A stretch of DNA of 40,284 nucleotides. Source: an uncultured Fibrobacter sp. Lineage in GTDB: Bacteria > Fibrobacterota > Fibrobacteria > Fibrobacterales > Fibrobacteraceae. The position numbers and the translations under genes were made by a program. This document shows positions 24,819 to 31,643 of this stretch, one piece after another (the first letter of the stretch is position 1; each line of letters opens with the position of its first letter). Under the pieces are notes generated by a model that saw only the letters and a list, made by a program, of their open reading frames with translations, did no database searches and was not told the DNA's origin. The stretch spans positions 1 through 40,284 of the forward strand of contig CAKUWY010000023.1 of NCBI GenBank assembly GCA_934699585.1, read 5' to 3'.

Positions 24819-25666
24819 TGAAAAACAAAAACCTCCGAGCATTTTTCTGCGCAATCAGCCTCGCTATTCCGGCGTTCTTTGCGGCATGCGGCGAAGGCAA
24901 TGATTTGCCCGATTTCACCGAAGACATGCAAGTTCTGTGGAATGCCGAAAAGGGCTTCAGCAAGGATTCCGTCATTTATCTCGCTGACTCCGTCAAATTT
25001 GTCGACAAGTTGTTCCAATCCGCCGAGTTTGGTGTAAAAGAAATGCCTTTTGTGGATTATAAAGCCAAGGCGATGGCATCCGCTATCAATATCGGGCTAT
25101 ATGTAGTTCCCAACTCTGACGGAGGCTCCGTCCAAATTGTTTGTCACCCGAATCAGACTCGGCTTGATATTTACGATGTCGAGAAAAATCCGAAAATTAT
25201 TTTTGAAGAGCCTCGCTTCCCCGCAAAAAACAAAGAAGGCTATTCGTTAAAATTTATGGATTCCTTAAAGGTGATCGATTCCACCTTCTACGACATACTG
25301 TATTTCAGCGTGCCTGATAGCGGCATGAATCTTTGCAATATTTCTGCATTCTACTATGGAATTCATGACGGCGTTGTCAGGGTTGTTAGCAGGAACGGTG
25401 TCGAATTAAACCGCGTTTCTGCACAAGTTTACGAAAATGCCGAAGACCGCAGGGCTGAAGAACGCGCTCTGGCCGATTCTATAGCGCAGGCAGTCGCCGA
25501 TTCCATTATCAAGGCAAACACACCCTCCGAAAAAGACAGCACAGATGACAACGCGGAAATCGAAATTCCCCAAGAAATTATTGACTTGGCCGATTCCGTC
25601 GCAAACTGCATCAAAAAGGCGTATTCCGAAGGTTCGCTTTCTGCGATAAAGAATTGCAAAATATAG
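24818..25666 (+). CDS. Lipoprotein, unknown function, paired with the upstream gene
   Basis: A 282-residue lipoprotein with signal NLRAFFCAISLAIPAFFAAC. It starts within the stop of the previous gene (24816-24820) behind GAGGAGG. The C-terminal third (about residues 205-260) is acidic and Ala-rich with a repeated ADS-A pattern (ALADSIAQAVADSI, LADSVANCI) and is likely helical or coiled. No known family; the conserved pairing suggests a shared envelope function. Confidence 0.7.
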   Translation: MKNKNLRAFFCAISLAIPAFFAACGEGNDLPDFTEDMQVLWNAEKGFSKDSVIYLADSVKFVDKLFQSAEFGVKEMPFVDYKAKAMASAINIGLYVVPNSDGGSVQIVCHPNQTRLDIYDVEKNPKIIFEEPRFPAKNKEGYSLKFMDSLKVIDSTFYDILYFSVPDSGMNLCNISAFYYGIHDGVVRVVSRNGVELNRVSAQVYENAEDRRAEERALADSIAQAVADSIIKANTPSEKDSTDDNAEIEIPQEIIDLADSVANCIKKAYSEGSLSAIKNCKI

Positions 25667-25702
25667 TCGATAAGCAAGGCATTGAAATAAAGGATCGACT
25701 TT

Positions 25703-26013
25703 ATGAAACTAAAGAAATTGGATCACAAACTAACAGTCTGTAAAGTAGCGGACGTTAGTGATGTCGATACGGGTAAGGATTTTTCTCTTATAGGAATCCT
25801 TTCGAAACTCTCGGCTATTCTTGCAGAAAATGGCGTTGGAATTTTTGCGATATCCACTTTCAATACGGATTATATCCTTGTGAAAGCCGAAAATTTCGAG
25901 AAAGTGCCGAAGGCCGCTGCTTCGGAATCGCCTGCGACGAACGCTACATTCTCGTGAGCGAATACGGCAAGAATGGCGCCGATGCCGAAATTGTCGTATT
26001 CAAGAAACGGTAA
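25703..26013 (+). pseudogene. ACT-domain protein, internally deleted and with a foreign or frameshifted end
   Basis: An 84-codon frame (25703-25957) begins like the small two-ACT proteins (LDHKLTVCKVADVSDVD), then passes directly at KDF to SLIGILSKLSAILAENGVGI and FAISTFNTDYILVKAENFEK. Intact relatives of about 130 residues have some 45 residues between these parts, so an internal deletion between two DF motifs is likely. After FEK the frame degenerates. A different frame continues to TAA at 26011-26013 with GRCFGIACDERYILVSEYG and AEIVVFKKR, which looks like the tail of another protein. I read this as a broken, recombined gene. GGA-rich ribosome site precedes the ATG. Confidence 0.62.
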
Positions 26014-26115
26014 CGGGTAAATCGAAGAGTTTGAGTTGACTATCTCCGAAAAAGGTTGACTCCTTATGTGCGTTTTTACAGACCGGGTTGACCCCCATGC
26101 AACGGGATTTAATTG

Positions 26116-26121
26116 TATATT
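26116..26121 (+). promoter_or_regulatory. -10 box placing the start site at the ATG (leaderless candidate)
   Basis: TATATT is followed by six bases (TACGGC) and then ATG at 26128, so a sigma70 start at the usual distance would fall on the A of the ATG. TTGACC at 26088-26093 is 22 bases upstream, longer than optimal. Confidence 0.5.
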
Positions 26122-26127
26122 TACGGC

Positions 26128-26946
26128 ATGAGCTATTCTGAAATGGAACAAAATGCACTCGTCCGGTTGGGTGAACTCTTGTACCGTTGCCAGCGATTTG
26201 AATGGGAAATGAAACGCCTTTTAGAAAGGATTTGTTTCAAACGGGAATTTGCCAACGTAAAGGAAATCCCAGATTCCTTCACCGCAGACGAAAAGTGGCA
26301 TGAAGACATGAGCACGATGGGCAACATGTGCAAACGCTATCTAGAATTCTTATTTGGCGACGCAAAAGAAGCGTCTTTCACGTCAGGAAAAATCGGATTG
26401 CAAATAAATTTCCAGCTGGACAAAAACCTTTACGCATCCCGTCAGGCATGTCTAGAAAAACTTGTCGATGTCCGGAACAAACTTGCTCACCATTTCGGCC
26501 TGGATTACGACTTGAAAGACTCGAAATCCTGTGAGAAGGCTCTAGATTTTCTAAAGAAGTCTGACAATATGATCACCGCCGCGGAAAATGCGTTGCAATC
26601 GGATAAAAACATGATTCACCAAATAGCTCGCGACAGCGCCGCAGCCATGGCAGGGCTTTTCAAAGAGGCACCGAAGAAGGCCCCGTCCCTTTCCGAATAT
26701 ATTGAGTCGCTCGGGTTTTCAAAAGACGAAAGCTTCGCACTGGTCAAGACGCTCGAAACCTTTGAAGCTGGAAAGTGGCATGTTTGCAGTGCGTTTGGAA
26801 GCCAATTGCATCAGCAGGTGAAGGACTTCCAATTCAAGGGACACTCAGTCTGCAAACAGGGTGTGTTCTTTGAAAGGATCGCCTCGAAAGGCTTTGTCGG
26901 CTACAAGAAAGAAGATGGGCGCGACCTGTTCATGAGAAAAAAGTGA
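26128..26946 (+). CDS. HEPN-like protein with possible C-terminal LOTUS/OST-HTH-like domain
   Basis: A 272-residue protein. Its helical N-terminal half holds VDVRNKLAHHF, with R116-NKLA-H121 matching the RX4-6H motif of HEPN RNases. The C-terminal part (about residues 190-272) begins LSEYIESLGFSKDE and continues with WHVCSAFGSQLHQQV, then a Phe/Lys-rich stretch ending DGRDLFMRKK. Its spacing resembles OST-HTH/LOTUS RNA-binding winged helices; this second match is by eye only. No partner antitoxin gene is adjacent. There is no ribosome site, and the start at 26128 fits a leaderless mRNA; ATG 26143 is an alternative. The gene lies among broken genes in what looks like an accessory island. Function (RNA cleavage, defence) is inference. 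Confidence 0.55.
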   Translation: MSYSEMEQNALVRLGELLYRCQRFEWEMKRLLERICFKREFANVKEIPDSFTADEKWHEDMSTMGNMCKRYLEFLFGDAKEASFTSGKIGLQINFQLDKNLYASRQACLEKLVDVRNKLAHHFGLDYDLKDSKSCEKALDFLKKSDNMITAAENALQSDKNMIHQIARDSAAAMAGLFKEAPKKAPSLSEYIESLGFSKDESFALVKTLETFEAGKWHVCSAFGSQLHQQVKDFQFKGHSVCKQGVFFERIASKGFVGYKKEDGRDLFMRKK

Positions 26947-26993
26947 TTTCAACTAATTACGTCTACAAGCAGATAATAAACATCGGCTAAGCG

Positions 26994-27116
26994 TTATTTG
27001 CTTTTTTTGAAATTGTGGGTCGTATAGAAAAGCGCCGACGACCACTCTACCGAAAGAAACTGCCGCTCATGTTCCGCAGCCGTAAAATTATGAATGTCCT
27101 TGTAGCAGATTTCCAT
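26994..27116 (-). pseudogene. GNAT acetyltransferase, N-terminal fragment
   Basis: A 40-codon minus-strand frame reads MEICYKDIHNFTAAEHERQF and then LSVEWSSALF, the typical beginning of a small GNAT N-acetyltransferase (usual length about 135-150). It then ends abruptly after ten unrelated residues. The acetyl-CoA binding region is absent, so this is a truncated remnant. A TATATT box sits exactly six bases before its ATG. Confidence 0.6.
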
Positions 27117-27122
27117 GCCACG

Positions 27123-27128
27123 AATATA
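27123..27128 (-). promoter_or_regulatory. -10 box six bases before the GNAT fragment ATG
   Basis: Minus-strand TATATT, then CGTGGC, then ATG: the same geometry as at 26116, predicting a leaderless transcript. Confidence 0.45.
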
Positions 27129-27185
27129 AGAAATTATATCATTCGCTTCCCGACTTGCAGGCTCCCCTGCTGAACATCCTGCCGA

Positions 27186-27431
27186 CTACGCCCCTTTCCC
27201 GAGGACGGCGCGGGCGAGCTGGTCGGCGCACGAAGTCGGCTTCCCGCCACAGGTGTTGCCCAAGAGCTTTGCCGCGATATCTCCGGCGCTCATGCCTTCG
27301 CAGAGCTTTGCGATGGCCTTCAAGTTCCCGTTGCATCCGCCCGTAAAGCGGATGTTTCTGATTTTGTCTCCGTCGCGTGTAAACTGGATTGTCGTCGCGC
27401 AAACGCCTCTGGTCTTGAAAGTCTCTTCCAT
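27186..27431 (-). CDS. TSCPD-domain protein (TIGR03905 type)
   Basis: An 81-residue protein with GVCATTIQF, RFTGGCNGNLKAIAKL, GNTCGGKPTSCADQLARA. The Cys pattern matches the small TSCPD-domain family, related to the C-terminal Cys-rich tail of class II ribonucleotide reductases. The conserved cysteines suggest metal or redox binding; the cellular role is unknown. A minus-strand TATATT box (27459-27464) lies 27 bases before the ATG; no ribosome site is visible. Confidence 0.85.
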   Translation of the reverse strand: MEETFKTRGVCATTIQFTRDGDKIRNIRFTGGCNGNLKAIAKLCEGMSAGDIAAKLLGNTCGGKPTSCADQLARAVLGKGA

Positions 27432-27458
27432 ACGTGTCTAGGGGTTGAAGTTGTGTTA

Positions 27459-27464
27459 AATATA
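27459..27464 (-). promoter_or_regulatory. -10 box of the TSCPD gene
   Basis: Minus-strand TATATT followed by TAAC, predicting a leader of about 20 bases. Confidence 0.5.
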
Positions 27465-27596
27465 CATTGTTGACTGCTAAATTATCTATCTCGAAAACGG
27501 AGTCTCGTGGATATTTATGGGAAAGTGCAGGAACCCCAAATTTTGAATGTGGCGATTTTTCTAAATTATCCCACGTACAAGTATAAGGATTCGCTT

Positions 27597-28889
27597 ATGA
27601 ATATTCTCGTCGTTGGTAGCGGTGGACGCGAACATGCCATCGCTCTTGCAGTCAAAAAGTCGCCGCTGTGCGACACTCTCGTGTGCGCTCCGGGCAACCC
27701 GGGCATGGCTAACCTCGGCAAGTGCGTGCCGGTGGATGTGGCCGACCCGAAGGCTATTGCCGACCTCGCGGTTGCCGAAAAGATTGACCTCGCGGTCATC
27801 GGCCCCGAAATTCCGCTGGTCGCGGGTGTGGTGGATGAATTCCGCCGTCGCGGGCTGCGCGCTTTCGGCCCGACTGCGGCTGCTGCCGCGCTCGAAGGCT
27901 CCAAGGCCTTCAGCAAGGATATCATGAAGAAGTACAACGTGCCGACGGCAGCCTTCGAGACCTTCACCGATCTCGCCTCCGCCAAGAAGTTCCTCGCCGA
28001 ACACCCGGCTCCGATCGTGGTGAAGGCGTCGGGCCTCGCTGCGGGCAAGGGCGCCATCGTCTGCATGACCGACAAGGAAGCGAACGACGCTGTGGAAGAA
28101 ATGCTGGGCGATAAGGCTGTGTTTGGCGAATCCGGCAAGACGGTCGTGATTGAAGAATTCATGGACGGCGAAGAAGCCTCCATCTTCGTGGTTTGTGACG
28201 GCAAGGACTACGTGATTCTCTCTTCTGCCCAGGACCACAAGCGCGTCTTTGACGACGACAAGGGCCCGAACACGGGTGGCATGGGCGCTTACAGCCCGGC
28301 TCCGGTCGTCACCGATGCTCTCCTCGAGGTCGTGAAGAAGACGATTATCGAACCGACCCTCAAGGGCATGGCCGCCGAAGGCAAGCCTTACACGGGCGTG
28401 CTCTACGTGGGCATCATGGTGACTGCGAAGGGCCCGAAGGTGGTGGAATACAATTGCCGCCTCGGTGACCCCGAATGCCAGATTGTGCTCCCGCTCTACG
28501 ACGGCGATGTGCTCGCGTTGTTCGACGCTGCCGAAAAGGGTGAACTCGCCAAACTAAACGCTCCGAAGGCGACCAAGGGCAGCTCCGCAATCGTGGTGCT
28601 TGCAAGCGCGGGTTATCCGGGCTCTTACGAAAAGGGCAAGGTTGTCACGGGTATCGAAGAAGCCGAAAAGAACGGCGCTCAGGTGCTCCATGCCGGTACC
28701 AAGATGGTGGACGGCAAACTGGTCACGAACGGTGGCCGCGTGTTCGGCGTGGTCGGTCATGGCGAAACGCTCCAGGCCGCTCTCGACATCGCTTACGAAG
28801 CCGCCGAAAAGGTTCAGTTCGAAGGCAAGTTCTACCGCAAGGACATCGGTAAGAAGGGTTTGGCCCGACTGGCGAAGATGGCGAAGTAG
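27597..28889 (+). CDS. purD: Phosphoribosylamine-glycine ligase (GARS)
   Basis: A 430-residue ATP-grasp enzyme, the second step of purine synthesis (phosphoribosylamine + glycine + ATP to GAR). Motifs: MNILVVGSGGREHAIAL at the N-terminus, KASGLAAGKGAIVC for ATP binding, DHKRVFDDDKGPNTGGMGAY, and VVEYNCRLGDPECQ with metal ligands. The frame is open to 27507, but the family start and an AAGGA site put it at 27597. purE follows about 150 bases later, beyond a repeat. Confidence 0.97.
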   Translation: MNILVVGSGGREHAIALAVKKSPLCDTLVCAPGNPGMANLGKCVPVDVADPKAIADLAVAEKIDLAVIGPEIPLVAGVVDEFRRRGLRAFGPTAAAAALEGSKAFSKDIMKKYNVPTAAFETFTDLASAKKFLAEHPAPIVVKASGLAAGKGAIVCMTDKEANDAVEEMLGDKAVFGESGKTVVIEEFMDGEEASIFVVCDGKDYVILSSAQDHKRVFDDDKGPNTGGMGAYSPAPVVTDALLEVVKKTIIEPTLKGMAAEGKPYTGVLYVGIMVTAKGPKVVEYNCRLGDPECQIVLPLYDGDVLALFDAAEKGELAKLNAPKATKGSSAIVVLASAGYPGSYEKGKVVTGIEEAEKNGAQVLHAGTKMVDGKLVTNGGRVFGVVGHGETLQAALDIAYEAAEKVQFEGKFYRKDIGKKGLARLAKMAK

Positions 28890-28925
28890 GGTTGGCCAAT
28901 AGCGTCATTCCGGTTTTCGCTTTTT

Positions 28926-28981
28926 ACGTCATTCCGGGCTTGACCCGGAATCTAGATGGCGGATCAGGTCCGCCATGACGT
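28926..28981. repeat. Large palindromic element between purD and purE
   Basis: A 56-base imperfect palindrome with ends ACGTCAT and ATGACGT and two inner stems, ATTCCGGG / CCCGGAAT and GGCGGA / TCCGCC. It is the fullest copy of the GTCATTCC family here; a partial copy lies at 28904-28915. Confidence 0.82.
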
Positions 28982-29043
28982 GAAAACTGGATTCGCCATG
29001 ACGTTGTCAAGGCTCTGTTATGACTTATAAAAGAGGTAACAAA

Positions 29044-29517
29044 ATGGATTTGAAAGAAAATGCAAAGGTCGGTATCGTTGCGGGTAGCAAGTCCGACCAG
29101 GAAACTGTAGATAAGATCACTGCCGTGCTCGACAGCTTCGGCATCGTGTGGGAATTCAACATTCTCTCCGCACACCGCACCCCGAACGCCACCGCGAAGT
29201 ATGCTCGCGAAGCCGCCGGGCGAGGCCTCCAGGTCCTCATCGGTGTCGCAGGCCTCGCTGCAGCCCTCCCGGGCGTGCTCGCAGGGCACACGATTCTTCC
29301 GGTGATTGGTCTCCCCTGCGCCGGCGGCCCGCTCAACGGCGTCGATGCTCTGCACTCCATCGTGCAGATGCCCCCGGGAATCCCGGTGGCCACGGTCGGC
29401 ATCGGCAACGGCAAGAATGCCGGTTTCCTCGCCGTCCACATCGTCGCCCTCTCTGACGCAAGTGTCCGCGAAAAGCTCGTTGCTTACCGCAAGGGCCTCG
29501 GAGACATTGAAGGGTAA
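29044..29517 (+). CDS. purE: N5-carboxyaminoimidazole ribonucleotide mutase
   Basis: A 157-residue class I PurE (N5-CAIR to CAIR in purine synthesis). Signatures: VGIVAGSKSDQET with the phosphate-binding GSxSD, NILSAHRTPN with the catalytic His, and LPVIGLPCAGGPLNG. ATG 29044 has AGAGGT 7 nt upstream; an in-frame ATG at 29020 is less well supported. Class I enzymes usually work with PurK, which is not in this window. Confidence 0.96.
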   Translation: MDLKENAKVGIVAGSKSDQETVDKITAVLDSFGIVWEFNILSAHRTPNATAKYAREAAGRGLQVLIGVAGLAAALPGVLAGHTILPVIGLPCAGGPLNGVDALHSIVQMPPGIPVATVGIGNGKNAGFLAVHIVALSDASVREKLVAYRKGLGDIEG

Positions 29518-29560
29518 CACAATGTGGAATGTGGAGTGTTGAATGTGTAGTTAGAGACTT

Positions 29561-29616
29561 CACACCTCACACCTCACACCTCACACCTCACACCTCACAC
29601 CTTACACCTTACATTC
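29561..29616 (+). repeat. Heptamer tandem repeat (CACACCT)6 before the DUF3108 gene
   Basis: Six perfect CACACCT units followed by TACACCT and TACATTC, ending 4 bases before the ATG at 29621. No ribosome site lies between repeat and start. Confidence 0.95.
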
Positions 29617-29620
29617 TTTT

Positions 29621-30406
29621 ATGCTCTCTCGTTCCTTTCGCATATGCCGCCTAATTCCCGCGCTGCTCTTTGCGCTGTCTTTCGCCGTCGCCGGCGAACC
29701 GAACCTGCCGGAAGTTCAGGCCCCGTGGATGAAGGGCGAAAAGCTGACGTTCAGCCTCAGCTGGGGATTTGTCACGGCAGGCTATGCGACGTTAGAAGTC
29801 AAGCCGTTAGCCGATGGTAAAACAGAGTTCCTCACTTTTGCCACGGGCAACAAGACCATCAACAAGATTTACCCGGTGGCCGACACCATCTACACCCGCG
29901 TGCGCAATAAAGGTCTCATGACCGAGGTTTTCCGCAAACGGCTTCATGAAGGCAAGTACCATAATACTTCTGTGATTCGTTTCGACCGTAAGGGCGAGAC
30001 GGCCTGGCTTTCGGACACCGTCTTTACTGACATGAAAACCCGCAAGGTCAAACGCTCCGCCGACACGGCCGTTTCCATCCAGGGTGCAGAACACAGTATC
30101 ATGTCGGCATTCTACTATGTGCGGACCATGCCCCTGACGGTTGGCGATACCAGTCGTTTTTCGGCGGTTAGCGGAAAAAAACGGTACGAACTGAAGGTGG
30201 TGGTCCATGGTCACGAAACCTTGAAAACGGACTTCGGCAAGCTCCAGACCATCAAGGTGGAGCCCATGCTGGATGGGGATGGCATCTTTAACTCCAAGGG
30301 GCGAATCTTCATCTGGTTTACCGACGATGACCGCCGTATTCCGGTCCTGATGGAGTGCGAAATAGCCCTTGGGTCCATAAAAGCGAGGCTAATCGAGCAA
30401 AAATAG
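29621..30406 (+). CDS. DUF3108-type periplasmic protein
   Basis: A 261-residue protein with a signal peptide (LIPALLFALSFAVAGEP). The mature part follows the DUF3108 pattern: GEKLTFSLSWGFVTAGYATL near the start, LHEGKYHNTSVIRFDR in the centre, and GRIFIWFTDDDRRIPVLME followed by IALGSIKARL at the end. The family is a single periplasmic beta-sheet domain of unknown function, common in Bacteroidetes/Chlorobi-like groups. The start has no Shine-Dalgarno sequence and directly follows the CACACCT repeat. Confidence 0.83.
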   Translation: MLSRSFRICRLIPALLFALSFAVAGEPNLPEVQAPWMKGEKLTFSLSWGFVTAGYATLEVKPLADGKTEFLTFATGNKTINKIYPVADTIYTRVRNKGLMTEVFRKRLHEGKYHNTSVIRFDRKGETAWLSDTVFTDMKTRKVKRSADTAVSIQGAEHSIMSAFYYVRTMPLTVGDTSRFSAVSGKKRYELKVVVHGHETLKTDFGKLQTIKVEPMLDGDGIFNSKGRIFIWFTDDDRRIPVLMECEIALGSIKARLIEQK

Positions 30407-30501
30407 GACGGAATAATGAATAAAATTCTCGTTTTTTGCGAAAAATCAAAGGATAAAGCAACTTTTACACTTGAGAACTGAAAAAAACGGCTAAAAAAAG
30501 T

Positions 30502-30507
30502 TATATT
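30502..30507 (+). promoter_or_regulatory. -10 box of the gene at 30536
   Basis: TATATT in a strongly A-rich region (30480-30500), 28 bases before the ATG; GAGG serves as ribosome site. No clear -35. Confidence 0.5.
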
Positions 30508-30535
30508 CCAAAGACGATTTATAATCAGAGGCGTT

Positions 30536-31429
30536 ATGCTTAAAAAAATGTGTTTGACTTTGTGCTTGACTGCGTTTCTCGCGTGGGCACAAGATGATGA
30601 ATTTGATGATAGCGACTTTGTTTCTGCAGGAAACTCTGCTACGACTACTGAAGCATCTGGCGGGTCGGATGATGAATTTGAAGAGGCCGAGGATTCTTAC
30701 GTAAGCCGTTCCAAAAGGGAAGACATGGAGGCTCGCAAGAAATTCGAAGAAGATCAGCGAGCTGACGAATACGCGAACTCCGAGCGTCGTCGTGACTGGT
30801 TGAAGGACCGCTTGATGCTCGAAATAGGTATGGGTGCTCGTACTCCGTTCATGGGCGAGACCGGTATGGGTATGGGTTTTGGTGCTGGCGTTGAGTACAT
30901 CACCCGTTGGCATGTCGGTGCATACGCGTCTTTCGGCTTTTTGCCTAAGGGTACTGACAACGACTTTGATGATATTGAATTGGAAGGTGGTACGGGATAC
31001 AAGTTCGGTTTGAACTATTATCTGTTCCCCAAGAATCCGCTTCATCTCGGTATTTCTGCGTCCTACGGTACGGTTTACTTCGATCACGATGTCAAGCCGG
31101 ATGACGGCGTGCGTCCGTTGATTACGGTAAATGGTTTCCAGTTTGACGCTCTTATCGCTTACCTCACGAACGAGTGGTATTATCTGCAGTTCTCTGTTGG
31201 TTTTTACTACGCTCCCGAATTGGGCAATCCCAAGGATGATAACGTGAGTTTCACATACGACAAGATTCACAACGAATGGGTGTCGAAAGTCGTTAATAAA
31301 GATGGTATGAGTAAGACGGGCATCGTCTTTGGTATTACTATCGGTTACGCTCTGCCGGAGCTCTTCCCGGATGATACGGAAAAGCGCCGTCGTGAACGTG
31401 AAAAGGAACGTGAACGTTCCGGCAAGTAA
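30536..31429 (+). CDS. Outer-membrane beta-barrel protein with acidic and helical N-terminal region
   Basis: A 297-residue secreted protein. Signal peptide KKMCLTLCLTAFLAWA, then an acidic Ser/Thr stretch (about residues 20-60), a charged, likely coiled segment (about 65-92), and a barrel part from residue 95 (GMGFGAGVEYITRWHVGAYA, FGLNYYLFP, HLGISASYGTVYF, YLQFSVGFYYAPEL, GIVFGITIGYALP). After the last strand comes a highly charged tail, KRRREREKERERSGK, unusual for barrels, which normally end in an aromatic residue. No named family recognised. Confidence 0.72.
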   Translation: MLKKMCLTLCLTAFLAWAQDDEFDDSDFVSAGNSATTTEASGGSDDEFEEAEDSYVSRSKREDMEARKKFEEDQRADEYANSERRRDWLKDRLMLEIGMGARTPFMGETGMGMGFGAGVEYITRWHVGAYASFGFLPKGTDNDFDDIELEGGTGYKFGLNYYLFPKNPLHLGISASYGTVYFDHDVKPDDGVRPLITVNGFQFDALIAYLTNEWYYLQFSVGFYYAPELGNPKDDNVSFTYDKIHNEWVSKVVNKDGMSKTGIVFGITIGYALPELFPDDTEKRRREREKERERSGK

Positions 31430-31438
31430 AAAAGAAGT

Positions 31439-31464
31439 AGCCCACGAATGTGGGCTTTCTTTTT
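31439..31464 (+). terminator. Terminator after the barrel protein gene
   Basis: AGCCCAC-GAAT-GTGGGCT followed by TTCTTTTT. Confidence 0.9.
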
Positions 31465-31484
31465 ACTATCTTTTGACCGCTTAA

Positions 31485-31559
31485 GCCTGTGTAGCTCAGT
31501 TTGGATAGAGTGCTTCCCTCCGAAGGAAGAGGTCATGCGTTCGAATCGCATCACAGGTA
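31485..31559 (+). tRNA. tRNA-Arg (anticodon CCG)
   Basis: Cloverleaf drawn by hand: acceptor GCCTGTG / CACAGGT (first pair G-U), D-stem GCTC / GAGT, anticodon stem CTTCC / GGAAG with loop CTCCGAA (anticodon CCG at 31520-31522), T-stem ATGCG / CGCAT with loop TTCGAAT, discriminator A. It reads CGG codons. CCA is not encoded. Confidence 0.95.
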
Positions 31560-31560
31560 T

Positions 31561-31597
31561 AAAAGAAAGGAGTTCCTTATAGGAACTCCTTTCTTTT
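31561..31597. terminator. Bidirectional terminator between tRNA-Arg and rimO
   Basis: Near-perfect hairpin AAAAGAAAGGAGTTCC / GGAACTCCTTTCTTTT around TTATA, with A runs on one side and T runs on the other, serving the converging tRNA and rimO transcripts. Confidence 0.88.
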
Positions 31598-31643
31598 GCT
31601 GTTGTTGACAATGAGGACGGGACCTCCGACTGATCTGTGAGTT

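Noticed and set aside
29561..29616. CRISPR array
   Set aside because: Units are 7 bases without spacers, and no cas genes are present; it is a simple tandem repeat.
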